From Halorubrum sp. BV1 (GTDB lineage: Archaea; Halobacteriota; Halobacteria; Halobacteriales; Haloferacaceae): a stretch of 64,000 nucleotides of DNA. Position 1 is the stretch's first letter; the number at the start of each line of letters is the position of its first letter. The stretch lies in contig NZ_JQKV01000002.1 of NCBI RefSeq assembly GCF_000746205.1, positions 744,001-808,000 on the forward strand, given 5' to 3'. Positions 9,818 to 19,111 of this stretch are shown piece after piece. The position numbers were made by a program, and so were the translations under genes. The notes below the pieces were generated by a model. It saw nothing but the letters and a program-made list of their open reading frames with translations. It had not been told where the DNA came from and did no database searches.

Positions 9818-9825
9818 CCTTTATC
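9818..9825 (+). promoter_or_regulatory. TATA-like box for the thioredoxin-like gene
   Basis: CCTTTATC, centred about 27 bases before the ATG at 9849. It supports that ATG over the GTG at 9831. Confidence 0.55.
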
Positions 9826-9848
9826 AGTCCGTGAGGGAAGGTGACAAC

Positions 9849-10544
9849 ATGTCTCCGACCGACACCGTCGATCGACTCATTGAACGCGACGTGTTCGAAG
9901 CGACCGGTGACGACGAGTTACGCCCGACCGAATCGTTCCGGGAAGCCGTCGACCGTCACCGGCGGACGCTGACCGACCGCGCTGTCGACGAGCGGTCCGC
10001 GGCCGTCGCGGAGCTGACCGACGACCCCGATGTCGCGGACACGTTCGCGGCAGTCGAGGTCTCCGATGTCGACTTTCTCGCGCGGTACGTTGCGCTCCGG
10101 AACCAAACTGCCGACCTCTCAGCGACGCAGGCGCTTACGCTCACTGTTGTGATCGGACAGATCGAAACCGGCATGCCCCGCACGGAGGGCGCACCGGCGG
10201 CATTCCTCCCCGTCCACGGCGAGGATCTCGTGCGGCTCGTCCGTCTGCACGACCGCTGTGTCGTCTACGCCTGGCGAGATGACTGCCCGCCGTGTGAAAC
10301 GATCAAAGCGGACTTCGACGACCTGTTCGGTGCTGACCCACCGGGCGACCTGCTCCTGCTCGCGGTGTACGGCCCGGACTGCTCTCGACTCCTCAACCGG
10401 GAGTTCGACGTAAGTGCCGCGCCGACGATGTTATTTACCCTCGACAGCCACGTCGATTCGCGGTTCGTCGGGACGCCGTCCACCGAGGGGCTCGAAAGGG
10501 AGATCGAGGCGCTCCGCGAGCGGACGCCGCCGTCGGCTGAGTGA
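9849..10544 (+). CDS. Thioredoxin-fold protein with CPPC motif
   Basis: A 231-residue protein with a C-terminal thioredoxin-like domain. The motif DDCPPCETIK (about residues 142-151) replaces the usual WCGPC; the cis-proline region is seen in SAAPTMLFTLDSHVD. The N-terminal 120 residues are acidic and helical, without a motif I recognise. Two nearby cysteines mean a redox role is possible, but the partner is unknown. It sits between the second amidase and the M20 hydrolase on the same strand. The ATG at 9849 is preferred because a TATA-like box lies about 27 bases upstream. Confidence 0.8.
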   Translation: MSPTDTVDRLIERDVFEATGDDELRPTESFREAVDRHRRTLTDRAVDERSAAVAELTDDPDVADTFAAVEVSDVDFLARYVALRNQTADLSATQALTLTVVIGQIETGMPRTEGAPAAFLPVHGEDLVRLVRLHDRCVVYAWRDDCPPCETIKADFDDLFGADPPGDLLLLAVYGPDCSRLLNREFDVSAAPTMLFTLDSHVDSRFVGTPSTEGLEREIEALRERTPPSAE

Positions 10545-10561
10545 CCGCCGTCCACCGAGAC

Positions 10562-10569
10562 GTTTAGTT
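10562..10569 (+). promoter_or_regulatory. TATA-like box for the M20 amidohydrolase
   Basis: GTTTAGTT, centred about 27 bases before the ATG at 10592; suggests separate leaderless transcription. Confidence 0.5.
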
Positions 10570-10591
10570 ACTCACCGTCCGTGGGTCGGCC

Positions 10592-11833
10592 ATGCACGTC
10601 GACATCGACCGCGATCGACTCGTCGAGACGATGGAGACCCAAGCGGCGATCGGCGGGACAGAGGGGGGCGGGCTCCACCGCCTCGCGCTCTCCGACGCCG
10701 ACCGCGAGGTGCGCGACTGGTTCGTCGACTGCGCTAGGGACGCCGGGCTGGATGTCCGCGTCGACGCCTTCGGCAACATCTTCGCCCGCCGAGCGGGTTC
10801 GGCCCCCGACGCCGAACCGATACTCGTCGGTTCCCACCTCGACTCTCAGCCGTACGGCGGCATCTACGACGGCGCGCTCGGCGTCGTGGCAGCCTTGGAG
10901 TTCGTCCGAAGCCTGAACGACCGGGCGATCGAGACCCGCCGACCGGTCGAGATAGTCAACTGGACCAACGAGGAGGGGTCGCGGTTTCCGCCCGCGATGC
11001 AGGGCAGTGGCGTCTGGGCCGGCGCTCACGACATCGAGGACGAATACGAGAAGACCGACGCCGACGGGACTCGCCTGCTCGACGAACTCGAACGTATCGG
11101 CTACCGCGGGGACGAGCCGGCTGAGCCGCGCGAGCCGTATCACGCGTACCTCGAACTCCACCCCGAGCAGGGACCGTTTCTGGAGGAGACCGGAGCCGAG
11201 GTGGGGATCGTCACGGGTATCGTCGGCCTCCGGTGGGCGGAGATCACGCTCCACGGACAGGCCAATCACACCGGGACGACGCCGATGGATTACCGAGAGG
11301 ACGCACTTGTCGCCGCCTCCGACATCGTCACTGCGATCCGGCGACTGTCAGGGACACTCGGTGACAGAACCGTCGCGACGGTCGGATCGCTTATCGTTCA
11401 CCCTAACTCGGTCAACGTCGTGCCCGAGACGGTGACGTTCACGACCGATATCCGCGACTCGGACGAGGCTGTCCTCGACGAGGGTGTCGCACAGATGGAG
11501 GCAGAGGTGGCCGCGGCGGCTGACCGCGAGGGCGTCGCGTACGAGATCGAGCACACGATGGCCTCGCCGGCTGTCGACTTCCCCGACCGACCGGTCGAGG
11601 CCGTTGCGGACGCCGTCGACCACCTTGGCTACGACGGCCGCCGAATGGTCAGCGGCGCTGGCCACGACGCCACACACGCCGCCGCCGTCTGTGACGCCGG
11701 GATGGTCTTTGCGGTCAGCGAGGGCGGCAAGAGCCACACTGAAGACGAGTTCACCAGCTGGGCGGACTGCTATCGATCATCGAACGTGCTGGCGAACGCG
11801 GCGCTGGATCTAGCCGAGCCGATCGTCGACTGA
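10592..11833 (+). CDS. M20-family Zn-dependent amidohydrolase (N-carbamoyl-amino-acid hydrolase/allantoate amidohydrolase type)
   Basis: Dinuclear metal hydrolase of the hydantoinase/carbamoylase group. Over 413 residues the metal ligands appear in order: His in VGSHLDSQPYGG, Asp in YDGALGV, Glu in NWTNEEGSRF, His in ELHPEQGP, and His in SEGGKSHTEDE. The dimerisation-domain hallmark GQANHTGTTPM is intact. Members remove carbamoyl groups from N-carbamoyl amino acids, ureidopropionate or allantoate; the exact substrate cannot be told. Coming after a peptide/amide importer and two amidases, it suggests use of amide or ureide nitrogen. Confidence 0.9.
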   Translation: MHVDIDRDRLVETMETQAAIGGTEGGGLHRLALSDADREVRDWFVDCARDAGLDVRVDAFGNIFARRAGSAPDAEPILVGSHLDSQPYGGIYDGALGVVAALEFVRSLNDRAIETRRPVEIVNWTNEEGSRFPPAMQGSGVWAGAHDIEDEYEKTDADGTRLLDELERIGYRGDEPAEPREPYHAYLELHPEQGPFLEETGAEVGIVTGIVGLRWAEITLHGQANHTGTTPMDYREDALVAASDIVTAIRRLSGTLGDRTVATVGSLIVHPNSVNVVPETVTFTTDIRDSDEAVLDEGVAQMEAEVAAAADREGVAYEIEHTMASPAVDFPDRPVEAVADAVDHLGYDGRRMVSGAGHDATHAAAVCDAGMVFAVSEGGKSHTEDEFTSWADCYRSSNVLANAALDLAEPIVD

Positions 11834-11927
11834 CCAGTCGGTGAGACCGACCTCTCGACGCTAGAGCCATGTTGACATGGTTCACCTCTCAAGCGCGCGT
11901 ATCACGACTGAGACGGCGGGCGGTGGC

Positions 11928-11934
11928 TTTTATA
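11928..11934 (+). promoter_or_regulatory. TATA-like box for the pilin-like gene
   Basis: TTTATAC-type box centred about 28 bases before the ATG at 11959. It supports that start over the upstream ATG at 11869, which would add 30 basic residues ahead of the signal-like helix. Confidence 0.65.
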
Positions 11935-11958
11935 CGTGTCCGGGTGTGTTTCCTCGTA

Positions 11959-13143
11959 ATGCGTTTCAGTCGCGACCGTCGGGGCCAGTCGGTCGTGGTC
12001 GGAGCCGTGATCTTGTTCGGCTTTCTAATTTTGGCGATCTCGCTGTATCAAGTGCAGATCGTTCCCCAACAGAACGCGCAAGTCGAGTTCGAGCACTTCC
12101 AAGAGGTCCGCAACGACATGGTCGATCTCAGAGCGGGCATCCTACAGGCCGGAAGCACCGACCGGCGGCAGTACCAGACGGTGCGGCTTGGCACGACGTA
12201 TCCGCCGCGGCTGTTCGCGATCAATCCACCAGCACCGAGCGGGACGATACGGACGGGCGACTCCTACCCGATCACGATCTCGAACGGAACGCCCGAGGGA
12301 ACCGTGACCGTTCCGACGCGGTTCGTCCAGTACCGGCCGGGGTACCACGAGATCGAGGAGTCTTCGACGTGGTACGACGCCTCCGTGTTGTATCTCGACG
12401 CTCGCGGCGAGGGGGGTGAGGTCGCGGTGCTCGAAGATCAGGATCTCGTCAACGACGCCGGAGAGGTGCAGATCGTCGCCGTGCAAAACGAGTTCCGGCG
12501 AAGCGGCACCGGCCAGGTGACGCTCGAACTCTACCCCGCCGAAAACGTCACAGAAACGATTCCCGCGGGGGATCTGACGGTCACGGTCCCGACGCGACTG
12601 AGCGGGAGCGCGTACTGGGACGAGGCCGACATCCCGAGCGGTGTCTACGGGGGCGTCACGAGCGACGCGAACGACGACGGCGTCCACAACTTGACGCTTG
12701 AGACGACGAGCGACGATCTGACTGTGGACACGGTCGGGGTGCAGGAGGCTCCGGAGGAGGCCACGCAGGAGGGTGACGGTGTCGGTGGTGGCGGAGGCGG
12801 TGGTGGTACAACGCCGACGTTTGAGAGTGTAGAGGCGACGGTTACGTCTGAGCAAAAGTCGAATGGTATCGAAGACATAAGATTCGATTGGCAACTTTCT
12901 GAAAGTGCGGATATCCAACTTCGTATTCTGAACGATAATGGTGATCCGGTGGGGAGCAAAACGGTTAATTCTGCCAGTATGAGTGGTAGCACTATTGTTT
13001 CTGTCGCAAGCGGTTCTAATTCTGGGGGGAAACGAGAGCCTCGACCAGTTACTGTTGAGGCCACGATCTTCTCAACCGGTGAGACATGTGATGAGACAAT
13101 TAGTTCCGGCGACGGAGATGGTCCATTCGCTATGTGTGCATAG
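11959..13143 (+). CDS. Secreted/surface protein with pilin-like N-terminal helix
   Basis: A 394-residue protein of unknown function. The N-terminus, RDRRGQSVVVGAVILFGFLI, resembles archaeal type IV pilin-like signals (basic residues, G-Q, then one hydrophobic helix). A coiled-looking segment QNAQVEFEHFQEVRNDMVDL follows, then beta-rich sequence with Thr/Asn sites. At about residues 272-285 a run of glycines separates a C-terminal domain ending in a pair of cysteines (ETCDE and FAMCA). The DNA for that last domain (about 12825-13143) is clearly richer in A+T than the rest of the gene, suggesting the domain was acquired or is fast evolving. Surface location is inferred from the N-terminal helix only. 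Confidence 0.75.
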   Translation: MRFSRDRRGQSVVVGAVILFGFLILAISLYQVQIVPQQNAQVEFEHFQEVRNDMVDLRAGILQAGSTDRRQYQTVRLGTTYPPRLFAINPPAPSGTIRTGDSYPITISNGTPEGTVTVPTRFVQYRPGYHEIEESSTWYDASVLYLDARGEGGEVAVLEDQDLVNDAGEVQIVAVQNEFRRSGTGQVTLELYPAENVTETIPAGDLTVTVPTRLSGSAYWDEADIPSGVYGGVTSDANDDGVHNLTLETTSDDLTVDTVGVQEAPEEATQEGDGVGGGGGGGGTTPTFESVEATVTSEQKSNGIEDIRFDWQLSESADIQLRILNDNGDPVGSKTVNSASMSGSTIVSVASGSNSGGKREPRPVTVEATIFSTGETCDETISSGDGDGPFAMCA

Positions 13144-13253
13144 GCGTCTGTAATCCCTAACCGGATGTTTTCAAATTCGACAGTCTATCAAATTCCACAA
13201 TCGACGTAATCCCCATCGACACACCCATATGCCGGCCGCATGAACGACCGTGT

Positions 13254-14597
13254 ATGACCGCAGTCGGCATCGACGGTGTCGGAATCTGGACCGGAAACCT
13301 CAAACTCGACCTGCCGGGCACGTTCGCGCCTGAGAAGGGCGACGACCCGGAAAAATACACGAAGGGGCTCGGCCTCAACAACTCCTCGTTCCCGGACGTG
13401 TACGAGGACATCGTCACGATGGGGGCGAACGCCGCGAAAGAGCTGATGGACCGCAAGGGCCTCGAACCCGGAGACATCGGCCGGATCGACGTCGCCACTG
13501 AGTCGGCGTTCGACCACTCCAAGCCCGTCTCGACGTACATTGCGGGCTGTCTCGAACAGGTGTACGACGGCGACTTCACCCACGCCAACAAAGGCGAGCG
13601 CAAGTTCGCCTGTCTGGCGGGGACGCAGGCCATCGACGACGCGTACAACTGGATCCGGGCTGGCCGGAACCGCGGCCGTCCGGCGATCGTCATCACGACC
13701 GACACGGCGCTGTACGAGCGCGGCGACCCCGGCGAGGCGACGCAGGGTGCCGGTGCCGTCGCGATGCTGATCGACGAGGACCCTTCCATCGTCGCGCTCT
13801 CGACGGATCAGGGGTACGGGTCGAAAGACGAGACGGACTTCCTGAAGCCGAACCAGCAGTTCCCGAGCGTCGACGGCAAGCGCTCTGTGCAGGTGTATCT
13901 CTCGCGGATGCGCGAGGCGCTCGAAGACTACGAGTCGGTCACGGACGACATCGCGCTCGACGACTTCGTGTACGCCCCGTTCCACACCCCGTTCCCGGGA
14001 ATGGTCCGGAAGGCGGCGCTTTTAGCGTACCGCCACGTCATTCGCGACTCCCAGTACGAAGACGAGCTTGCGGACGAGATCGGTCGACAGCCGCGCGAGG
14101 CCGACTTCGCCGACCGAGAGTCCTACGAGGAGGCGATACGCGACTACATGGACGAGTTGAAGCGCACCGAGCAGTACCAGTCGTGGTACGACACCGTCGT
14201 CGAACCGACGCTCGGCCTCTCACGCGAGGTCGGCAACTGGTACACGAGTTCCGTCCACCTCGCCCGCGTCAGCGCGCTGCGTGACGCGCTCAAACGAGAT
14301 GGGTCCTTCGTCGGCAACACCCTTCTCGTCGCCTCGTACGGATCCGGTGCGCAAGCCGAGATCCACGCCGAGACCATCCGCGATGGGTGGCGGGCGGAGA
14401 TCGAGGGGCTTGACATCGACGACCAGCTCGCCGCCCGGTACGACCTGACGTGGAGCGAGTACGAGGACGTCCACGACGTTCACGAGTACGACATGGACGT
14501 CGACCGCGAGATAGAGGAGTTCACGCAGCCGGAATCGGAGTTCGTGTTCACCGGTTGGGGCCGGATGAACGAGCGGAAGTACGAGTACGTCGAATAG
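13254..14597 (+). CDS. hmgB: Hydroxymethylglutaryl-CoA synthase
   Basis: Condenses acetyl-CoA with acetoacetyl-CoA to HMG-CoA, the first committed step towards mevalonate and archaeal isoprenoid lipids; cytosolic. The 447-residue protein aligns along its length with the family: GIDGVGIWTGNL at the start, the glutamate region VATESAFDHSKP, the active-site cysteine in ERKFACLAGTQAI, and GAGAVAML. The C-terminus FTGWGRMNERKYEYV is also typical. CATATG at 13226-13231 lies 26 bases before the ATG. It precedes rps19e on the same strand. Confidence 0.95.
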   Translation: MTAVGIDGVGIWTGNLKLDLPGTFAPEKGDDPEKYTKGLGLNNSSFPDVYEDIVTMGANAAKELMDRKGLEPGDIGRIDVATESAFDHSKPVSTYIAGCLEQVYDGDFTHANKGERKFACLAGTQAIDDAYNWIRAGRNRGRPAIVITTDTALYERGDPGEATQGAGAVAMLIDEDPSIVALSTDQGYGSKDETDFLKPNQQFPSVDGKRSVQVYLSRMREALEDYESVTDDIALDDFVYAPFHTPFPGMVRKAALLAYRHVIRDSQYEDELADEIGRQPREADFADRESYEEAIRDYMDELKRTEQYQSWYDTVVEPTLGLSREVGNWYTSSVHLARVSALRDALKRDGSFVGNTLLVASYGSGAQAEIHAETIRDGWRAEIEGLDIDDQLAARYDLTWSEYEDVHDVHEYDMDVDREIEEFTQPESEFVFTGWGRMNERKYEYVE

Positions 14598-14677
14598 CCG
14601 TATCCCCGTGAAAACGGGTCACACGACGCCTCTCGAATACGATGGGTTTAAACGACGTTAGGCTGAATCTCACTGCA

Positions 14678-15133
14678 ATGGTAACCATCTACGACGTGCC
14701 GGCCGACGCCCTGATCGAGGCGGTCGCCGCACGGCTCGAAGACCGGATCGACGAGCCGGAGTGGGTCGAGTTCGCGAAAAGCGGCGCAGGCAAGGAGCTT
14801 CCCCCGGAACAGGAGGACTTCTGGTACGTTCGCTCCGCGAGCCTGCTCCGCAAGGTCGCTCAAAACGAGCCGATCGGCATCGAGCGGCTCGCGACCGAGT
14901 ACGGGAGCAAAAAGCGCGGCTCGAACCGGTACATCGTCCGTCCGGGCGAACACGAGGGGGGCTCGCGCAAGCTCATCCGCGCATCGCTGCAGGCGCTCGA
15001 AGACGAGGGACTCGTGACGACCGCCGCCGGAGAGGGTCGCCGCCTCTCCGACGACGGCGAGGCGTTCCTCACCGAGGTCGCGACCGAGGTCTTCGAAGAC
15101 CTCGACCGGCCGGAACTCGAACGCTACGCGTAG
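14678..15133 (+). CDS. rps19e: 30S ribosomal protein S19e
   Basis: Small-subunit protein shared by archaea and eukaryotes, 151 residues. Family features include VTIYDVPADALI at the start, PPEQEDFWYVRSASLLRKV, a region like YGSKKRGSNRYIVRPG, and ALEDEGLV near the end. An ATG at 14642 is in frame, but GTTTAAAC (14645-14652) lies about 29 bases before the ATG at 14678 and reads as the TATA box, so the shorter start is used. Confidence 0.95.
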   Translation: MVTIYDVPADALIEAVAARLEDRIDEPEWVEFAKSGAGKELPPEQEDFWYVRSASLLRKVAQNEPIGIERLATEYGSKKRGSNRYIVRPGEHEGGSRKLIRASLQALEDEGLVTTAAGEGRRLSDDGEAFLTEVATEVFEDLDRPELERYA

Positions 15134-15309
15134 ATAGTGTCGATTTTTCTGTTGCATTGACCGCCTAGCCGTGGCTTTTCGACGCGGACGGATTCGTTAT
15201 CGTTTCCAGAGTCGCATCTCTGGGAGCAGACGTATACTGTACTTCGCTATATCGAATCGTCTAGCCGGCGATCGGGTCGCGATTGGCGGCGGACCGCCGA
15301 GGGTGACCG

Positions 15310-18012
15310 CTATCCGGTGTTTTTCATGCCGGCAGCGATGCCGTTGACGGTGAGCCGGAGGGTCCGTTCTTCCTCGTCGGTGCGGTCGCTGCGGCCGAGG
15401 AGGTTCACCTGCAGCAAGTTCAACGGATCGACGTACGGGTTTCGGCGTCCGAGGCTCTCTTCGAGCCACTCGCGGCGAAGGAGCTGGTCGCGCTCGCTGA
15501 TGGCGAGGACCAGTTCGCGGCCGCGCTCGTACTCGCCGACAAGTTCCGGGAAGAACCGCTCGCGGAGGTCGTCGTCCGCGAGGTCGGCGTACTCCGCGGC
15601 GATCTCCGGCTCCGTGCGAGCGAGCGCGAGCCCGGCGTTGTCGAGAGTCGTTTGGAAGAACGGCCACTCCTCGTACATCTCGCGGAGCGTGGCGAGTCCG
15701 TCCGCCTCGCCGACCGCATCGAGGTAGGCGTCGATTCCGGAGGCGAGCGAGTACCAACCGGGGAGAATGAGCCGCGTTTGCGTCCACGAGAACACCCACG
15801 GGATAGCGCGCAGATCCTCGACGGTGCGCTCACCGGACCGGGATGCGGGCCGCGAACCGAGATTTAGATCTTCGACGACGGAGATCGGCGTCGCCTGTCC
15901 GAAATACGAGACAAATCCGTCGCTGTTCAGGAGACCGCGGTACGTCTCGCGGGCGGCGGGAGCCATGATCTCCATCGCGTCGACCCACCGCTCGGGCACG
16001 TCTTCCGTAGGCTCTGCGGTGGCTTCGTGGCGCGCACGGATCTGCGCATCGAGCATCTGTTCGAGTTCGCGCTCTGCGATCCGCGGGTTGGCGTACTTCT
16101 CGGCTATCGCCTCGCCCTGCTCCGTGAACTTCACCTGTCCGGTGACCGTCTCGTTGGGGAGCGCGAGCAGCGCCTCGTTCATCGGGCCGCCGCCGCGCGA
16201 GATGGAGCCGCCGCGGCCGTGGAACAGTCGGAGCGTGACGTCTTCGTCCCTGCAGAATCGCGCAATCCGACGCTGATTCTCGTAGAGGTCCCAGTTCGCG
16301 GCGAGAAAGCCGTTCTCCTTGTTGGAGTCGGAGTAGCCGAGCATGACCTCTTGGACGTCACCGCGAGTATCGAGCGCCGCCGCGTACGCGTCGTTGTCGA
16401 ATAAGGTTCCGAGGATGCGCTCGGCCCCGTTGAGCGCCGATTCGGTCTCCAGCAGGGGGACCACGTCGAGCCCGCAGTGATCCGGCAGCGAGACGACGCC
16501 GACCTGATCGGCTAAGAAGAGCACTTCGAGGACGTGGCTCGGCTCTTCGGTCATCGAGATGCAGTAGGTGTCTATCGCCTGTGCGCCGTACTCGTCTTGC
16601 CACTCGGCGAGCGCTTCGAACCGTCGGATCACCCGCTCCGTCGTCTCCGAGACGTCGCCGGGATCGTCGGCGTCGACGACCGGGTCCGCCTGCAGGATGG
16701 CCTCGGTGAGGAACGCCTGACGGCCGGATTCGTCCATCTCGCGGTAGTCGACGCCTTCCGCGGCGACGGCCTCGGCGACGGCTTCCGTGTGATTCTCGCG
16801 GTGGTCGCGGAGGTCGAGCGAGGCGAGCGTGAGCCCGAAGGTATCCACCTGCCGACGGAGGGGCTCGACGAACGACTCGCGGACTGCGTCCTGTCCGTCG
16901 GCAGCGAGCGAGTCGGCGATCACGTCGAGGTCGTCGAGGAAGGCGTCGCTGTCGGGGTAGCCGCCCGGACGCACGTCGTCGATGCGATCGAGCCGCTCGC
17001 GCATCAAGCGGAGCTTCTGCCGGTACGGCTCGTCGGGGTATCGCTCTCGCGCCTCCTCGACGACCGTTGGGAACCGTTCGGCGTCGGCGGCGAGCGACGC
17101 GGTGAGCGCGTCGCCGACCGCGTAGCGCTCGCCGTCCTGACTCAGCACGGCCGAGAGCCGCTTACACTGGTCGCGGTATTTCTCGACCGCGACCTCACGC
17201 TGGCGTTCGAGCGTCTCGTCCGTCACCTCGGGGGTGACGAAGGGATTGCCGTCGCGGTCGGAGCCCGCCCACGAGCGGAACTCGAAGAGCTTGGGACAGT
17301 CCACGTCGCCGTACTCCTGTGAGATCGTCTCTTCGAACTCCTCGTAGGCGTCGCCGACGACGTCGAACAGGGTGTTTTCGAGGTACCACTGGACGTTCCG
17401 AGCCTCGTCTTCCGGCTCCGGGGGTCGTTGCCGCACCTGCCGGGTGCCCCAGAGGCTCGTCACCTCGGCGGTGACGTCGCGCCAGATCGCGTTCCGCTCG
17501 CGCTCGGTGAGGTTCCGCTCGTCAAGCTCTCCGAGGTGGTTCGCGATCGATCGAAGCTTCGATTTCACCGTCGAGCGGCGGGCCTCCGTCGGATGCGCCG
17601 TGAACGTCGGCTCGATGAGCACGTCGGCGAGGAGCTCTTCGAGCTCTTCCGGCTCGACGCCCTGTTCCGCGAACTCAGCGATCGTGGCTTCGAAGGAGTC
17701 GTGGAGGGCTCCCTCGTCGTCGGCGTTTCGGATGGCGCGCACCCGCTCGCGCTCTTCGGCGAGGTTGATCAGTTCGAAGTAGGTCGTGAACGCCCGAGCG
17801 ACGATGCCCTCGCGGACTTCGGAGAGGCCGCCTACTCGTTCGTGGAGACGGCCGCGGTCCGGCGCGTCGCCCCGCCGGTAGTCGATCGCGGCGTTTCGCA
17901 GTTCCTCTACGGTCTCGTACGCCTCGGTCGAGGCCTGTGCGGCGAGCACGTCTCCCACGAGCGCACCGAGCTCCCGGACGTCCGTGCGAACGTCTCTGTT
18001 GTGCAACTTCAT
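15310..18012 (-). CDS. ppc: Phosphoenolpyruvate carboxylase, long (bacterial-type) form
   Basis: Fixes bicarbonate onto PEP to give oxaloacetate, replenishing the citric acid cycle. At 900 residues this is the long class, not the short archaeal type. Seen are the catalytic histidine region LIEPTFTAHPTEARRST, GSDRDGNPFVTPE, the flexible glycine loop LFHGRGGSISRGGGP, EQGEAIAEKYANP and the C-terminal end GIAAGMKNTG, which is the canonical terminus. Its nearest neighbours are rps19e (convergent) and the Rieske gene (divergent), so it is probably monocistronic. Confidence 0.96.
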   Translation of the reverse strand: MKLHNRDVRTDVRELGALVGDVLAAQASTEAYETVEELRNAAIDYRRGDAPDRGRLHERVGGLSEVREGIVARAFTTYFELINLAEERERVRAIRNADDEGALHDSFEATIAEFAEQGVEPEELEELLADVLIEPTFTAHPTEARRSTVKSKLRSIANHLGELDERNLTERERNAIWRDVTAEVTSLWGTRQVRQRPPEPEDEARNVQWYLENTLFDVVGDAYEEFEETISQEYGDVDCPKLFEFRSWAGSDRDGNPFVTPEVTDETLERQREVAVEKYRDQCKRLSAVLSQDGERYAVGDALTASLAADAERFPTVVEEARERYPDEPYRQKLRLMRERLDRIDDVRPGGYPDSDAFLDDLDVIADSLAADGQDAVRESFVEPLRRQVDTFGLTLASLDLRDHRENHTEAVAEAVAAEGVDYREMDESGRQAFLTEAILQADPVVDADDPGDVSETTERVIRRFEALAEWQDEYGAQAIDTYCISMTEEPSHVLEVLFLADQVGVVSLPDHCGLDVVPLLETESALNGAERILGTLFDNDAYAAALDTRGDVQEVMLGYSDSNKENGFLAANWDLYENQRRIARFCRDEDVTLRLFHGRGGSISRGGGPMNEALLALPNETVTGQVKFTEQGEAIAEKYANPRIAERELEQMLDAQIRARHEATAEPTEDVPERWVDAMEIMAPAARETYRGLLNSDGFVSYFGQATPISVVEDLNLGSRPASRSGERTVEDLRAIPWVFSWTQTRLILPGWYSLASGIDAYLDAVGEADGLATLREMYEEWPFFQTTLDNAGLALARTEPEIAAEYADLADDDLRERFFPELVGEYERGRELVLAISERDQLLRREWLEESLGRRNPYVDPLNLLQVNLLGRSDRTDEEERTLRLTVNGIAAGMKNTG

Positions 18013-18192
18013 ACCACAGCACCTACCGGTCGAGTCGTGTAAAACCCGCGGTCTGGGCGAATGTTTGCCTCGGAACCGAGTGAATATCCGTATCGATCGT
18101 GCGATTCCCCGAGGCGACGCGTATCGAGAGGCCCGCGGCTCAGCGTCACGTACCTCGATTCGATTCTCGCTCCGGTGGAGGGTTCGTCACCC

Positions 18193-18199
18193 TTTTTAC
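18193..18199 (+). promoter_or_regulatory. TATA-like box for the Rieske gene
   Basis: TTTTTAC, centred about 27 bases before the ATG at 18222, which also begins the Tat signal. This supports the internal ATG over 18099. Confidence 0.6.
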
Positions 18200-18221
18200 C
18201 GGGCCAACCCGAATAGCGTCT

Positions 18222-19058
18222 ATGAGTCAGTCCGACAAATATCCGGCCGAGTCCGGACGGCGACGCTTCATCAAGGGCGTCGTCGGCGGCGCTGCCCTGG
18301 CGGGGGTCGGCGCGATGGGGTCGGCGACGGTGAACACGCTGACGACGGCGGGCGGCGTCGGCGGCGGATCGACAACCGCGATGACGATCGCCCAGACCGG
18401 CGGTCCGGCACCGCGCGGGCTCCCGCAGATTCCGCTGCAGGTGACAGACGACGGGTTCATCGAAGGCATCTGGCCCGAGACGACGACGGTCACGCAGGCG
18501 GGACAGGAGATAGAGGTCGCACAGGAGGATCTGGGTGGAAAGACGTACTCCGGCGCGTGGTTCCAGTACTGCGGCGTCGAATCACAGGAGAACATCCAGC
18601 CCGACTTCGAGTCGGACAACCTGTTCCGCTCGGCGAGTTCGCCGCCGTACTCGTGGCAGTCCGACACGTACTCCGCCGGGGACCGGATCCACGTCGACGA
18701 CTTCGCCGACTACGAGGAGTGGGGCAACGGGATCGGCAGCGACGGCGTGGGCAAGCCGGCGAACGTCACATGGCGGTCACAGGACACCGATACCAGCCTG
18801 AACGTCGTCGTGGTGCGGTCGCCGCAGATCGAGGAGGCCGCACAGAACGACGAGTGGCTGGAGGCCTCGACAGATCAGGGATTCCTCGCGTATCTCAACG
18901 TCTGTACGCACTTCTGTTGTATCCCCGGGTACAAAGAACTCGAAGAGTCCGCCCGCTACGACGCGGCCGACGGGACGTACTGCGTCTGTCACCAGTCGAC
19001 GTACGACCCGTTCACCCTCGAAGAGGCGCTGTTCGTCGCTCGGCCCCGCCCGGAGTAA
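18222..19058 (+). CDS. Rieske iron-sulfur protein (cytochrome bc-type)
   Basis: Membrane-anchored electron carrier with a [2Fe-2S] cluster. The 278-residue protein begins with a Tat motif (SGRRRFIKG) and one hydrophobic helix that likely remains as the membrane anchor. The cluster ligands are in the last 60 residues: CTHFCC, then CVCHQSTYDPF (Cys-X-His and Cys-X2-His, with the extra cysteine pair of quinol-oxidising Rieske proteins). The end FVARPRPE is normal for haloarchaeal members. No cytochrome b gene lies in the window, so its complex is presumably encoded elsewhere. Confidence 0.9.
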   Translation: MSQSDKYPAESGRRRFIKGVVGGAALAGVGAMGSATVNTLTTAGGVGGGSTTAMTIAQTGGPAPRGLPQIPLQVTDDGFIEGIWPETTTVTQAGQEIEVAQEDLGGKTYSGAWFQYCGVESQENIQPDFESDNLFRSASSPPYSWQSDTYSAGDRIHVDDFADYEEWGNGIGSDGVGKPANVTWRSQDTDTSLNVVVVRSPQIEEAAQNDEWLEASTDQGFLAYLNVCTHFCCIPGYKELEESARYDAADGTYCVCHQSTYDPFTLEEALFVARPRPE

Positions 19059-19111
19059 CCGTCGACGCGACGCCCGCCGCGCTTTTCTCCCGACTCCCCG
19101 TACGAGACGGC

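Noticed and set aside
14642..14677. Longer start for S19e
   Set aside because: Adds 12 non-family residues and would place the TATA-like GTTTAAAC inside the coding region.
15650..17322. Long plus-strand frames inside ppc
   Set aside because: Shadows of the PEP carboxylase gene; no start signal and no motifs.
18222..19058. Rieske gene suspected to be truncated because it ends soon after the second cluster motif
   Set aside because: Haloarchaeal Rieske proteins normally end within about 15 residues of that motif, and both ligand motifs are intact.
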